A stretch of 15,525 bases of DNA from Glaciecola sp964418575 (GCA_964418575.1 CAYQMI010000086.1:1-15525), one strand, 5' to 3'. Positions 1 through 7,881 are shown, numbered from the stretch's first letter. Numbers and translations: made by a program. The notes: generated by a model not told the origin, from the sequence alone.

Positions 1-746
1 GCATGTAAGCAATGCACGCGTATTTGATGGGTTCTGCCGGTGATTGGTTTTGCTTCAACTAATGAGCTGTATTGAAATTGCTCAAGCACACGATAGCGAG
101 TTTCGCTCGGTTTACCCAGTTCATTTACCTGCACCATACGCTCGCCCCCTTGAAGGGTGTTTTTATACAGCGGCGCCTTTACTTTATGGCGCTGTTCGGG
201 CCAATTGCCCATGACTAAAGCATGATAAATTTTATCAACCTTATTGCTGCGCAATTGCTCGTGCAGGTGACGTAAGGCCGAGCGTTTTTTTGCAATCAAC
301 AAACAGCCCGATGTTTCTCGGTCAAGGCGATGCACTAATTCTAAGAAAGGCGCATTAGGGCGCAACACTCGCAAACCTTCAATAACACCAAAGTGCAGCC
401 CGCTACCGCCATGCACGGCAATGCCAGATGGCTTGTTTAAAACAATTAAGCGCTCATCTTCGTAAATAATTGCCTGTTCCAAATAGGCGATGCGATCAGT
501 CTTAATATCAGTTGGTGCAGGTGCATCAAGACGAATTGGCGGTATGCGGATTTCATCATTTGCCTTTAGTTTATATTCGGGTTTGATACGCTTTTTATTG
601 ACCCTTACTTCCCCCTTTCGCAAGATCCTATAAATTTTGCTTTTGGGTACGCCTTTTAATATACGAATCAAATAGTTGTCGATACGTTGGGATTGTTCAT
701 CTTCTTCAATCGAAATGAACTGCACTTTTTCAAAGGATTCTGACAT
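1..746 (-). CDS. rluC: 23S rRNA pseudouridine synthase RluC (partial, 3' end outside window)
   Basis: RluC converts uridines 955, 2504 and 2580 of 23S rRNA to pseudouridine in E. coli. About 248 residues are visible and the frame runs open off the left edge, so roughly the last 70 of about 320 are missing. Residues 18-70 form an S4-like RNA-binding domain that includes GVPKSKIYRILRKGEVRVNK, nearly identical to E. coli RluC. The RluA-family catalytic motif HRLDRETSG lies at 139-147, with D142 as the nucleophile (E. coli D144). A later GRTHQIRVH motif is also present. I chose the ATG at 746 because an AAGG stands just upstream; an in-frame ATG at 758 would add four residues and cannot be excluded. 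The gene is divergent from rne, the conserved enterobacterial arrangement. Confidence 0.95.
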   Translation of the reverse strand, partial: MSESFEKVQFISIEEDEQSQRIDNYLIRILKGVPKSKIYRILRKGEVRVNKKRIKPEYKLKANDEIRIPPIRLDAPAPTDIKTDRIAYLEQAIIYEDERLIVLNKPSGIAVHGGSGLHFGVIEGLRVLRPNAPFLELVHRLDRETSGCLLIAKKRSALRHLHEQLRSNKVDKIYHALVMGNWPEQRHKVKAPLYKNTLQGGERMVQVNELGKPSETRYRVLEQFQYSSLVEAKPITGRTHQIRVHCLH

Positions 747-800
747 AAGACCTTGCATTAATTGTAAAATTTCTCGACATTTACATATCTCGTAAAAGTT

Positions 801-829
801 TTGTGTGATAGTATCACGCCTTGTGTGAT
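801..829. repeat. Direct repeat TTGTGTGAT x2 overlapping a 13-bp dyad
   Basis: The 9-mer TTGTGTGAT occurs at 801-809 and again at 821-829, exactly 20 bp apart, so both copies face the same side of the helix. The first overlaps a perfect dyad GTGATA-g-TATCAC at 805-817. This could be an operator or a pair of activator half-sites between rluC and rne. It resembles a CRP site, but the half-site spacing is 5 bp rather than 6. Confidence 0.35.
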
Positions 830-977
830 TTGGTTGCTTGATTGACAGGCAAACAACCTGAGACTAAGTGAAAAGACTTAGCGCAACCAAAGGTATCCCT
901 CATTCATCGTTAACACTCGCGTGTATTCGGTCATGATAGTGAGATTGGCACACAATATAAATAAATAGTTTTTAGTT

Positions 978-1069
978 GTTCAAATGAGCTTTGCGCTTTT
1001 GTTGATAATAAATTCGCAACAACAAAGCCGAAAATACGATAGCGCAATAACTGATTAAGGCATTTGAAC
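978..1069 (+). promoter_or_regulatory. Long structured segment in rne leader
   Basis: An outer 9-bp perfect stem pairs GTTCAAATG (978-986) with CATTTGAAC (1061-1069). Inside it, GCTTTG (988-993) pairs with CAAAGC (1023-1028) and TTGTTG (999-1004) with CAACAA (1017-1022), leaving a 5-nt bulge and a 12-nt loop. An alternative pairing TTGCGC/GCGCAA (992-997 with 1042-1047) competes with the inner stems. In E. coli the rne 5' leader folds into hairpins that RNase E itself recognises to set its mRNA level, and this may be a counterpart. If transcription instead starts at the TATAAT at 1073-1078, the segment would not be in the mRNA. Confidence 0.45.
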
Positions 1070-1113
1070 CAGTATAATAAAGTCATAAAGACTGACGTAG
1101 CATATAGATTTTT

Positions 1114-1139
1114 ATTTAGAGCGAAAAATCGCTTTAAAT
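1114..1139 (+). promoter_or_regulatory. Strong hairpin in rne 5' leader
   Basis: ATTTAGAGCGA (1114-1124) and TCGCTTTAAAT (1129-1139) form an 11-bp stem with a single G-U pair and an AAAA tetraloop. No T-run follows, so it is not a terminator. It lies about 140 nt before the rne start and is transcribed whichever candidate start site is used. Its place and strength suit an RNase E feedback element, but equivalence to E. coli hp2 or hp3 is not shown. Confidence 0.5.
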
Positions 1140-1168
1140 TGAACCAAGATAACAAATACATTATCACT

Positions 1169-1243
1169 CGCACTAAATAAGTAGTGCGTACAATTTGATA
1201 GCACTTGAGCACAATCGTGAGATTCTGCAAACAATCTGTTTGC
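1169..1243 (+). promoter_or_regulatory. Two further hairpins upstream of rne start
   Basis: CGCACTA (1169-1175) pairs with TAGTGCG (1182-1188) around a 6-nt loop, and GCAAAC (1227-1232) pairs with GTTTGC (1238-1243) around a 5-nt loop. Both stems are perfect. The second ends 34 nt before the rne ATG. The A/T-rich single strand between and after them would be accessible to RNase E cleavage and ribosomes. Function is inferred from position only. Confidence 0.4.
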
Positions 1244-1277
1244 TACTAAGTCTGCTTGAATAACAGAGTTAGTAAAT

Positions 1278-4268
1278 ATGAAACGTATGTTAATAAACGC
1301 CACTCAGCAAGAAGAGTTGCGTGTAGCCTTAGTAGATGGCCAAAAACTCTACGACCTAGATATAGAAAGTCCTGGACACGAACAAAAGAAAGCCAACATT
1401 TACAAGGGTACAATTACCCGTGTTGAACCTAGTTTAGAAGCTGCTTTTGTCGACTACGGCGCAGATCGCCACGGTTTCCTTCCCCTCAAAGAAATTGCAA
1501 AAACTTATTTCCCTAAAGGCTATAAATTTGAAGGCCGCCCCAACATAAAAGAAGTGATCAGCGAAGGTACGGAAGTTATTGTACAAATCGACAAAGAAGA
1601 GCGCGGTCAAAAAGGCGCTGCTCTTACTACGTTTATTTCCTTAGCGGGCAGTTATTTGGTGTTAATGCCAAACAATCCTCGTGCTGGCGGTATCTCGCGC
1701 AGAATTGAGGGTGAGGAACGTAGCGAGCTTAAATCATCACTAAGCGAACTAGACTTACCTAGCGGCATGGGCTTAATTGTAAGAACGGCTGGCGTGGGCA
1801 AATCTGCAGCTGAACTTAAATGGGATCTCAGTGTGCTATTGCACTATTGGGAGAAGATTTCTGATGCAGCAGAATCCCGCTCTGCGCCTTTCTTAATTCA
1901 CCAAGAAAGTAATGTTATTGTTCGAGCAATTCGCGACTATCTGCGTCGTGATATTGGCGAAATTCTCATCGACAGCCCAACAATTTACGAACAAGCACTT
2001 CAACATATTGAAGTTGTGCGCCCTGACTTTGTAAGCCGCGTAAAGCGCTATCAAGGCAGCGTACCATTGTTCTCTCATTATCAAATTGAAAGTCAGATTG
2101 AGTCTGCTTTTCAGCGCGAAGTGCGCTTGCCTTCAGGCGGTTCAATTGTAATTGACCCAACTGAAGCACTGACGTCGATAGACATTAACTCTGCCCGCGC
2201 AACTAAAGGCGGCGACATTGAAGAAACCGCCTTTAATACCAATTTAGAAGCTGCGGATGAAATAGCACGTCAGCTTCGATTGCGCGATTTAGGCGGTTTG
2301 GTGGTTATCGACTTTATCGATATGTCGCCAGTGAAAAACCAACGTGAAGTTGAAAACCGCATGAAAGCAGCCGTTGAAAGTGACAGAGCTCGCATTCAAC
2401 TGGGCAAGATATCGCGTTTTGGCTTGCTTGAAATGTCGCGTCAGCGTTTACGTCCTTCTCTTGGCGAGTCAGCGCATAATGTATGCCCTCGCTGTGATGG
2501 ACACGGAACGATTCGCGGTAATGAGTCTTTAGCTTTATCAGTCCTTCGTATCATTGAAGAAGAGTGCATTAAAGACAATACCGGTCAGATTGAAGCTCAA
2601 CTACCTGTTGCAGTAGCCACCTACCTGTTGAATGAAAAGCGCGATGCAATTCAAAGCTTAGAAAAGCAGCATAAATTGCAGCTTTTAGTGATACCAAATC
2701 CAAACTTGGATACACCTCGTTATCAAATACTTCGTCGTAAAAACGCCGAGGTGGTAAATGAAATCAGTTACAATGTTGAGCTACTTAAAGAGCCAGAAGT
2801 AGACACTAGCGCAAACGCGGCACATGCGGTTAAACGCGAAGAACCTGCTTTACAGGGTATGAGTGCACCCACACAAGCGCCACCCGCTCAGCCATCTACA
2901 CAAGAAGCTGCTGCATCAGGCACATCTTCTAACGAGCCTGGTTTATTGTCTAAGTTAGGAAAGTGGATATCTGGCTTATTTGCCACTGAAGAAGTAGTTA
3001 AAGAACCCGTTAAACGTACACCGCAAAAACGTTCGCAAAATCGCAATAATAAACGTCGTCAAGGTGGAAACCGCGATAGAAATTCAGATCGAAACGATAG
3101 AAACGCTGATCGTAACGAAAGAAGCGGTGAAAGAAACGAGCGCAATAAAGGACGCAACAAGCGCCCTGCTAAAGCGAATTCTGAAGAAAAGCCAAATACT
3201 GCAAACACAGCGCAAAGCCCAACAGAAGCGCCGGTAAACGACGAAAAAGCTAAAGCACCAGCAAAAGCAACTCCGCGTAAAAAGACGCCTGCGCAACGTC
3301 GTGCAAGAAGACCTGCACGCCAAAGTGTTAGAGTACTTGATGAAGCGCAGATTAAGGCGCAAGAAGAGCAAAAAGCACTAGCTGAGGCTGAAAATACTGC
3401 TGCTAATCAAAGTGCTGAGCAAGTTGATAACAACACGACAGCGACTGAGACTCCTGCAGTGGCGACTGAGGTTCAAGCAACAAATGAAGCACAAGTTGTT
3501 GCTAAAGAGCTTGTGGATACTTCTGATGCAAGCAATTTACAACAAGTAGATACGCAGCAAACTGATGCTCAGGAACAAAATCAAGAAGTAGAAGCAGCGA
3601 AAGGCGATACTGCTGGTGACACTGAAGAGCAAGCAAAACCTCGCGCAAGAACCAGACGCACTCCACGCCACACTCGCGCGGCGGGTCAAAAGCGAAAGCA
3701 AGCTGAGCAAGAAGCGCAAAATGAAGCGATTCAGCCAGAGCTTGCCTTTGACGCAGCACCAAACGATGATTCAGGCGAAACAGCTAAAGCAAACGATGCT
3801 GTAAGTGAACCTAGCCCATCAACAGAGGAAGCAAATGCTAGCGCTGAACAACCCAAACAAGCTGAAATTGCACTTGACGCTGATGTAGAAACTGAAAAAG
3901 CTTCCTCTGCTAAAACAAAAACGGCAGATGCTAAGGCTACAGATGAGCAACTAAAAGTAGAAGCTTCAGAAAATGCGCCTGCGCAAGAAGCCGCTAAAGA
4001 GGAAAAAACTGAGTCGAAGCCTGCGGCCAAGCCAAGCAAGGCAAAAACGACTAAAGAAACCACTTCGCCTAGCGCTGCAAAAAAAGCACCTATTCGAGTG
4101 TCACATCCAATGACCAACCCTGAAACGGTTGAAATGCCAGAAGCGAAAAGCTACAGCCCGATGAGCGATGAAACCAGAGGCGCGTTTGCAAAAGCCGGTA
4201 CGCCTTCTGTTATCGCTAATGCTAAGTCACAATCTAGCGCACCAATGGCTACGCCTCCAAGTAGCTAA
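1278..4268 (+). CDS. rne: Ribonuclease E
   Basis: RNase E is the endonuclease that starts most mRNA decay and matures rRNA and tRNA. It is tethered to the inner membrane and scaffolds the RNA degradosome. The first ~500 residues closely match E. coli: an S1 domain near 36-125, catalytic D302 and D345 in IDINS and VVIDFIDM, N304, and the zinc-link cysteines C403 and C406 (CPRC). The C-terminal half is degenerate. It has a membrane-binding amphipathic helix at about 554-569 (PGLLSKLGKWISGLF), an Arg/Asn-rich RNA-binding stretch at 580-630, a basic patch at 665-685 and a second basic motif RTRRTPRHTR at 791-800, like E. coli AR2. Long Ala/Glu/Gln/Lys linkers follow. At 996 residues it is shorter than the 1061 of E. 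coli. The ATG start gives the canonical MKRMLINATQQEELRVAL N-terminus, although its ribosome site is weak. Confidence 0.98.
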   Translation: MKRMLINATQQEELRVALVDGQKLYDLDIESPGHEQKKANIYKGTITRVEPSLEAAFVDYGADRHGFLPLKEIAKTYFPKGYKFEGRPNIKEVISEGTEVIVQIDKEERGQKGAALTTFISLAGSYLVLMPNNPRAGGISRRIEGEERSELKSSLSELDLPSGMGLIVRTAGVGKSAAELKWDLSVLLHYWEKISDAAESRSAPFLIHQESNVIVRAIRDYLRRDIGEILIDSPTIYEQALQHIEVVRPDFVSRVKRYQGSVPLFSHYQIESQIESAFQREVRLPSGGSIVIDPTEALTSIDINSARATKGGDIEETAFNTNLEAADEIARQLRLRDLGGLVVIDFIDMSPVKNQREVENRMKAAVESDRARIQLGKISRFGLLEMSRQRLRPSLGESAHNVCPRCDGHGTIRGNESLALSVLRIIEEECIKDNTGQIEAQLPVAVATYLLNEKRDAIQSLEKQHKLQLLVIPNPNLDTPRYQILRRKNAEVVNEISYNVELLKEPEVDTSANAAHAVKREEPALQGMSAPTQAPPAQPSTQEAAASGTSSNEPGLLSKLGKWISGLFATEEVVKEPVKRTPQKRSQNRNNKRRQGGNRDRNSDRNDRNADRNERSGERNERNKGRNKRPAKANSEEKPNTANTAQSPTEAPVNDEKAKAPAKATPRKKTPAQRRARRPARQSVRVLDEAQIKAQEEQKALAEAENTAANQSAEQVDNNTTATETPAVATEVQATNEAQVVAKELVDTSDASNLQQVDTQQTDAQEQNQEVEAAKGDTAGDTEEQAKPRARTRRTPRHTRAAGQKRKQAEQEAQNEAIQPELAFDAAPNDDSGETAKANDAVSEPSPSTEEANASAEQPKQAEIALDADVETEKASSAKTKTADAKATDEQLKVEASENAPAQEAAKEEKTESKPAAKPSKAKTTKETTSPSAAKKAPIRVSHPMTNPETVEMPEAKSYSPMSDETRGAFAKAGTPSVIANAKSQSSAPMATPPSS

Positions 4269-4298
4269 CAGGCAAAGCTTAAGTCTTAAGTCGTAAGT

Positions 4299-4326
4299 AA
4301 AAAAGCCCTCATATTGAGGGCTTTTT
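4299..4326. terminator. Two-way intrinsic terminator after rne
   Basis: AAAAAGCCCTC, the loop ATATT, then GAGGGCTTTTT form an 11-bp stem flanked by A and T runs. It lies 30 bp past the rne stop and 38 bp past the stop of the opposing DUF2058 gene, so it can end transcription from both sides. Confidence 0.92.
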
Positions 4327-4363
4327 AATGTAAGTTATATTGCAATAACGCTGCTTGTACGCG

Positions 4364-4924
4364 CTACCACATCAAATCATCAGGAATATCGTAGTCAGCA
4401 TACCAATCGTCGTTGTCGTCTGCTTGGCTCCTGTTGTCAGCAGCAGTATCAGCTATGTAAATAACACACTCAGGCATACGCGTTTGAATTTTATCCGCTA
4501 CAGGTAGCGGAACTAATTCGTACTCATTGTCTTGGTAAGACACTACAGCGAGCCTGGCTTGTGTTACTTCCTTGTGAGTGCGTTCGCTTACATACAGGCG
4601 TTTAACTAACTTGTTGTGCGTAAAGTTAAGTGCAACATCGCCATTATTTTTTGGCTGCGCATTCACTTTAATTAAATTAATTACCTGCGCTTTGATATCT
4701 TTTTGCTGCAAAGCAGCTCTATGCTCTGCAGCAAGCTTTCGGTCTTTCTCTTGCTTTGCAATAAGCGCATCTTGCGCAGCAAGCTTGGCTTCATCGGTAA
4801 TGACCGCTTTTTTGTTTTTTTGTTTTGCCTTTACTTGCTTGTGCTTATCTTTTTTCGCTTTTTGCGCTTGCTTTTTGTCGGCAAGGCCGGCTTTTAGCAA
4901 CTGATCTTGTAATGAACCGCCCAT
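4364..4924 (-). CDS. DUF2058 family protein (YaiL-like)
   Basis: This 186-residue protein resembles E. coli YaiL (179 residues). Both begin with LQ(D/E)QLLKAGL and end with the exact C-terminus PDDLMW. Residues 15-80 are a Lys/Gln/Ala-rich, highly charged stretch that should form a long helix or coiled coil. The compact conserved domain follows at about 76-150, containing NGDVALNFTHNKLVKRLYV and PLPVADKI, and an acidic linker of Asp and Asn leads to the end. Family members are often named nucleoprotein or polynucleotide-associated enzyme, but no reaction is established as far as I know. No signal peptide or membrane segment is visible, so it is probably cytoplasmic. The ATG lies 5 bp after the topA stop, with a weak AAGAAG upstream, which suggests co-transcription and possibly translational coupling with topA. 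Confidence 0.85.
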   Translation of the reverse strand: MGGSLQDQLLKAGLADKKQAQKAKKDKHKQVKAKQKNKKAVITDEAKLAAQDALIAKQEKDRKLAAEHRAALQQKDIKAQVINLIKVNAQPKNNGDVALNFTHNKLVKRLYVSERTHKEVTQARLAVVSYQDNEYELVPLPVADKIQTRMPECVIYIADTAADNRSQADDNDDWYADYDIPDDLMW

Positions 4925-4929
4925 GCTAA

Positions 4930-7575
4930 CTACTTCTTCTTCGCTGTTTTTCTTTTGTCATCTACCACCCACTTGCCATTTTGATGCCAAGCAGACCAAC
5001 CTGTTGCTTTTTTCTTGTCGTCTTCAGACATAACATATTGCTGTTTAGTTTTACGACTGTAACGAACAATACTTGGATTACCATCAGGGTCTTTTTGCGG
5101 CGCGTCGGCTAAATAATAAAATTTAGGTGAAATTCGATCTCTGAATCTTGCCAATTCCTGCACCAGTGGCGCTCGCGTCTCTCTAGATTTAGGAAAAGTA
5201 GATGCGGCTAGGAATATACCAGAAGCACCGTCGCGCAAGACAAAGTGAGCGTCTGAGTTCTCACACTCGAGTTCAGGCAAAAATACAGGGTCTTCTTTAG
5301 GAGGCGCCGCTTCACCATTCCTGAGTAGTTTGCGCGTGTTTTTGCACTCTTCGTTGGTACAGCCAAAGTATTTGCCAAAGCGACCGTTTTTAAGCTCCAT
5401 GTCACTTTGACACTTATCACACTCAATTATCGGCCCCTCGTAACCTTTGAGCTTAAATGTACCCTCTTCAATTTCATATCCTGGGCAAGTTGGCGTATTA
5501 CCGCACACATGTAGCTTTCGCTTTTCATCGACCAGATAGCTATCCATGGCGGTAGAACAAATAGGACAGCGGCGTTTTGAACGCAACAGCTCGGTCTCAA
5601 GCTCCTCTTCATCAGATACTTTTACCACCTCGTCGCCGGGGGTTAAGTTCATGGTATTGGTGCATCGCTCTTTTGGCGGTAAATTGTAGCCTGAGCACCC
5701 CAAGAATACGCCAGTGCTTGCGGTACGAACGTTCATATCACGTCCGCATTTGTCGCATTTCACATCTACCGGTACCGCTTGATTAGGCTGCATACCGCCA
5801 TCTTCGGTAGGTAGCTCTGCTCTTTCTAACTGCTCTGAAAACTCAGCATAAAAGTTATCAAGCACGCGTTTCCACTCAAGCTCGCCGTGCGCGATGTCAT
5901 CGAGGCGCTGTTCCATGTTAGCTGTGAAGTCATAACTGATGAGATCAGCAAAATTATTAACCAAACGGTCGTTTACTATTTCACCCATTTTCTCGGCGTA
6001 AAAACGCTTATTGTCTAAGCGCACATAGCCTCTATCTTGTATCGTACTAATAATATTGGCATATGTGGACGGACGACCTACTCCACGCTTTTCCAGCTCT
6101 TTAACCAAAGATGCTTCATTAAAGCGTGCGATTGGCTTGGTAAAATGTTGCTTAGGATCTAAGGCCGACAGTTTAAGTATGTCTCCTTGCTGCACATTTG
6201 GTAATTCGCCGTCATTGTCATCTTTGCGTTTAACTTGATTGAGCACTTCTGTCCAACCAGCAAACACCAGTACTCTGCCTTTTACCGTGAGCTCATAATC
6301 ACCCGCAGCTACTTTAACTGTAGTTGCATCATATTTAGCATTGGTCATCTGACATGCAATAAACTGTCGCCAAATAAGCTCGTACAGCCTCTGTGCGTCT
6401 CTTTCCATCTCCGACAGACTAGCAGCCTTAATTTTCACATTCGAAGGGCGTATGGCTTCATGAGCTTCCTGTGCGCCCTCTTTGCTACCGTATCTTATTG
6501 CGGTGTTGGGTAAATACTTGTCACCAAATTCTTTTTGAATGTACTCACGACAATTTTCTACCGCTTCACTGCTCAAATTTGTTGAGTCAGTTCTCATATA
6601 GGTAATATGACCGGCCTCATACAGACGCTGTGCCATTGTCATCGTTTTCTTTACGCCAAAACCTAGACGGGTGCTTGCGGCCTGTTGTAAGGTTGACGTA
6701 ATAAACGGGGCTGAAGGTTTGCTCTGCGTCGGTTTAGACTCGCGACTAACTACTTTATACTCAGCATCCTGAAGTGCATCCAAAGCCGTATCTGCCTGCG
6801 CTTTGTTCTGCGGCTTGAACGCTTGGTCTTGATACTTTTGTACCATCATGCGCAGCTTTTCTGATTTTTTTGTGGCTAAGTCTGCATGAATATCCCAAAA
6901 CTCTTCAGGCACAAACGCCTTTATTTCGCGCTCGCGTTCTACTACTAAACGTGTTGCTACTGATTGCACACGACCAGCCGAAAGTCCTCTAGCAACTTTT
7001 TTCCACAGCAATGGCGACAGCATGAAGCCAACAATACGGTCGAGAAAACGTCTAGCTTGCTGTGCATTTACTCGCGCGATGTTTAACTCTGATGGGTGTG
7101 CAAAAGCATCTTTAATAGCTGACTGGGTTATTTCGTTAAACACAACCCTTTGAAACTTTTTATCTTTGCCTTTCAACAGCTCCTGCAAATGCCAAGCTAT
7201 TGCTTCCCCCTCTCTATCCAAATCCGTTGCGAGGTAGATTGTGTCGGCATCTTTGGCTAGTTTTTTCAGTTCACTAACGACTTTTTCTTTGCCAAGCAGT
7301 ATTTGATAGTGCGCCTGCCAGTCTTGCTTAGGGTCTACCCCCATTCGATCAACAAGCTTGTCGTATTCATACTGTTTAAGATATTTATCTTTTTTATTGT
7401 CCGACCAGGTTTTCAACTCTTTCGCTGGTTTTTTGGGCTCTATTTTACCCAAGGCTTTGGTCGGAAGGTCGCGCACGTGCCCTACGCTAGATTTGACAAT
7501 AAAATCTTTGCCTAAATATTTATTAATCGTTTTGGCTTTGGCTGGCGACTCGACGATAACTAGTGATTTGCCCAT
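4930..7575 (-). CDS. topA: DNA topoisomerase I (omega protein)
   Basis: This type IA topoisomerase relaxes negative supercoils through a transient 5'-phosphotyrosine link to one strand. At 881 residues it is close to E. coli TopA (865). The Toprim domain starts at MGKSLVIVESPAKAKTI, with E9 or E10 region acid and D118, D120 and E122 in DLDREGEA binding magnesium. The active-site tyrosine is Y326 in ITYMRTDST, with R328 beside it. Three C4 zinc ribbons follow: C607/C610/C627/C638, C670/C673/C691/C697 and C719/C722/C739/C744. A cysteine-poor ribbon region and a lysine-rich tail (KRKTAKKK) complete the C-terminus, so the architecture is complete. The ribosome site is poor (AAGG about 12 nt before the ATG), but the MGKSLVIVES start is canonical. 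It is the first gene of a likely operon with the DUF2058 gene. Confidence 0.97.
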   Translation of the reverse strand: MGKSLVIVESPAKAKTINKYLGKDFIVKSSVGHVRDLPTKALGKIEPKKPAKELKTWSDNKKDKYLKQYEYDKLVDRMGVDPKQDWQAHYQILLGKEKVVSELKKLAKDADTIYLATDLDREGEAIAWHLQELLKGKDKKFQRVVFNEITQSAIKDAFAHPSELNIARVNAQQARRFLDRIVGFMLSPLLWKKVARGLSAGRVQSVATRLVVEREREIKAFVPEEFWDIHADLATKKSEKLRMMVQKYQDQAFKPQNKAQADTALDALQDAEYKVVSRESKPTQSKPSAPFITSTLQQAASTRLGFGVKKTMTMAQRLYEAGHITYMRTDSTNLSSEAVENCREYIQKEFGDKYLPNTAIRYGSKEGAQEAHEAIRPSNVKIKAASLSEMERDAQRLYELIWRQFIACQMTNAKYDATTVKVAAGDYELTVKGRVLVFAGWTEVLNQVKRKDDNDGELPNVQQGDILKLSALDPKQHFTKPIARFNEASLVKELEKRGVGRPSTYANIISTIQDRGYVRLDNKRFYAEKMGEIVNDRLVNNFADLISYDFTANMEQRLDDIAHGELEWKRVLDNFYAEFSEQLERAELPTEDGGMQPNQAVPVDVKCDKCGRDMNVRTASTGVFLGCSGYNLPPKERCTNTMNLTPGDEVVKVSDEEELETELLRSKRRCPICSTAMDSYLVDEKRKLHVCGNTPTCPGYEIEEGTFKLKGYEGPIIECDKCQSDMELKNGRFGKYFGCTNEECKNTRKLLRNGEAAPPKEDPVFLPELECENSDAHFVLRDGASGIFLAASTFPKSRETRAPLVQELARFRDRISPKFYYLADAPQKDPDGNPSIVRYSRKTKQQYVMSEDDKKKATGWSAWHQNGKWVVDDKRKTAKKK

Positions 7576-7601
7576 TAAATAAGAAAACCTTATATTTTAT
7601 A

Positions 7602-7627
7602 GATGCTTATAATTTGAAGTAAGCATC
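7602..7627. repeat. Inverted repeat GATGCTTA/TAAGCATC upstream of topA
   Basis: GATGCTTA at 7602-7609 and its exact complement TAAGCATC at 7620-7627 are separated by 10 bp. It lies 27 bp upstream of the topA start and overlaps the weak candidate -10. It could be an operator or a leader hairpin. No T-run follows on either side, so it is not a terminator. Confidence 0.4.
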
Positions 7628-7763
7628 AGATGTCATGTTGTATGATTTCGTTCTTTTTTAACATATATCGACAAAGTGAATAGAAAACAAGTTGTTATAT
7701 ATATTTATCTACTTGTGTAGTGGTAAAGTCATTGTTTTTATTGATGTTTTCTTCACTCCACCA

Positions 7764-7791
7764 TTGGCAAACAAAAAATACTACGTATAAT
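7764..7791 (+). promoter_or_regulatory. Predicted sigma70 promoter of astB
   Basis: TTGGCA (7764-7769, five of six consensus bases) and a perfect TATAAT (7786-7791) are separated by 16 bp. Transcription would start near 7798 and give a leader of about 95 nt before astB. It is the best-matching promoter I found in the window. Confidence 0.65.
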
Positions 7792-7823
7792 CTTGCCTAA
7801 ATTCCATGCGCTGAGTGACTTAG

Positions 7824-7840
7824 GCTGTTATTAATACAGC
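7824..7840 (+). repeat. Short inverted repeat in astB leader
   Basis: GCTGT (7824-7828) and ACAGC (7836-7840) flank TATTAAT. It lies about 27-43 nt downstream of the predicted start, so it could be a weak hairpin or a repressor site. It does not clearly match the ArgR box. Confidence 0.25.
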
Positions 7841-7881
7841 AACTATAGACTATTTATACAGTCACAAAGTGCGAGAGCCTC

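Larger units (their letters stand above)
747..1277. other. rluC-rne divergent intergenic region (531 bp)
   Basis: This AT-rich stretch holds no convincing coding sequence on either strand but is unusually rich in inverted repeats. From left to right they are a dyad at 805-817, a hairpin at 834-852 (TTGCTTG/CAGGCAA with one G-U pair, 5-nt loop), a hairpin at 864-881 (CTAAGT/ACTTAG, 6-nt loop), a long structured segment at 978-1069, a strong hairpin at 1114-1139 and two more before the rne start. It must carry the rluC and rne promoters. A perfect TATAAT stands at 1073-1078 but lacks a good -35, and a perfect TTGACA at 842-847 lacks a good -10, so the start sites are unresolved. The E. coli rne leader is also long (about 361 nt) and mediates autoregulation. 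Confidence 0.7.

Noticed and set aside
804..817. Possible CRP site TGTGA...TCAC
   Set aside because: The half-sites are 5 bp apart instead of the required 6 and the right half lacks the final A, so I report only the dyad and repeat.
842..847. Perfect TTGACA as an rne -35 box
   Set aside because: No acceptable -10 lies 15-19 bp downstream, and the bases are part of a hairpin.
931..1230. 99-codon open frame on the minus strand in the rne leader
   Set aside because: It is AT-rich with hydrophobic, low-complexity content, has no convincing ribosome site, and is antisense to a folded leader; the frame looks fortuitous.
3731..4117. 128-codon open frame antisense to the rne tail
   Set aside because: The Ala/Ser-rich translation is what the reverse of a GC-biased Ala/Glu/Lys-coding tail yields. 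The sense frame is certainly rne.
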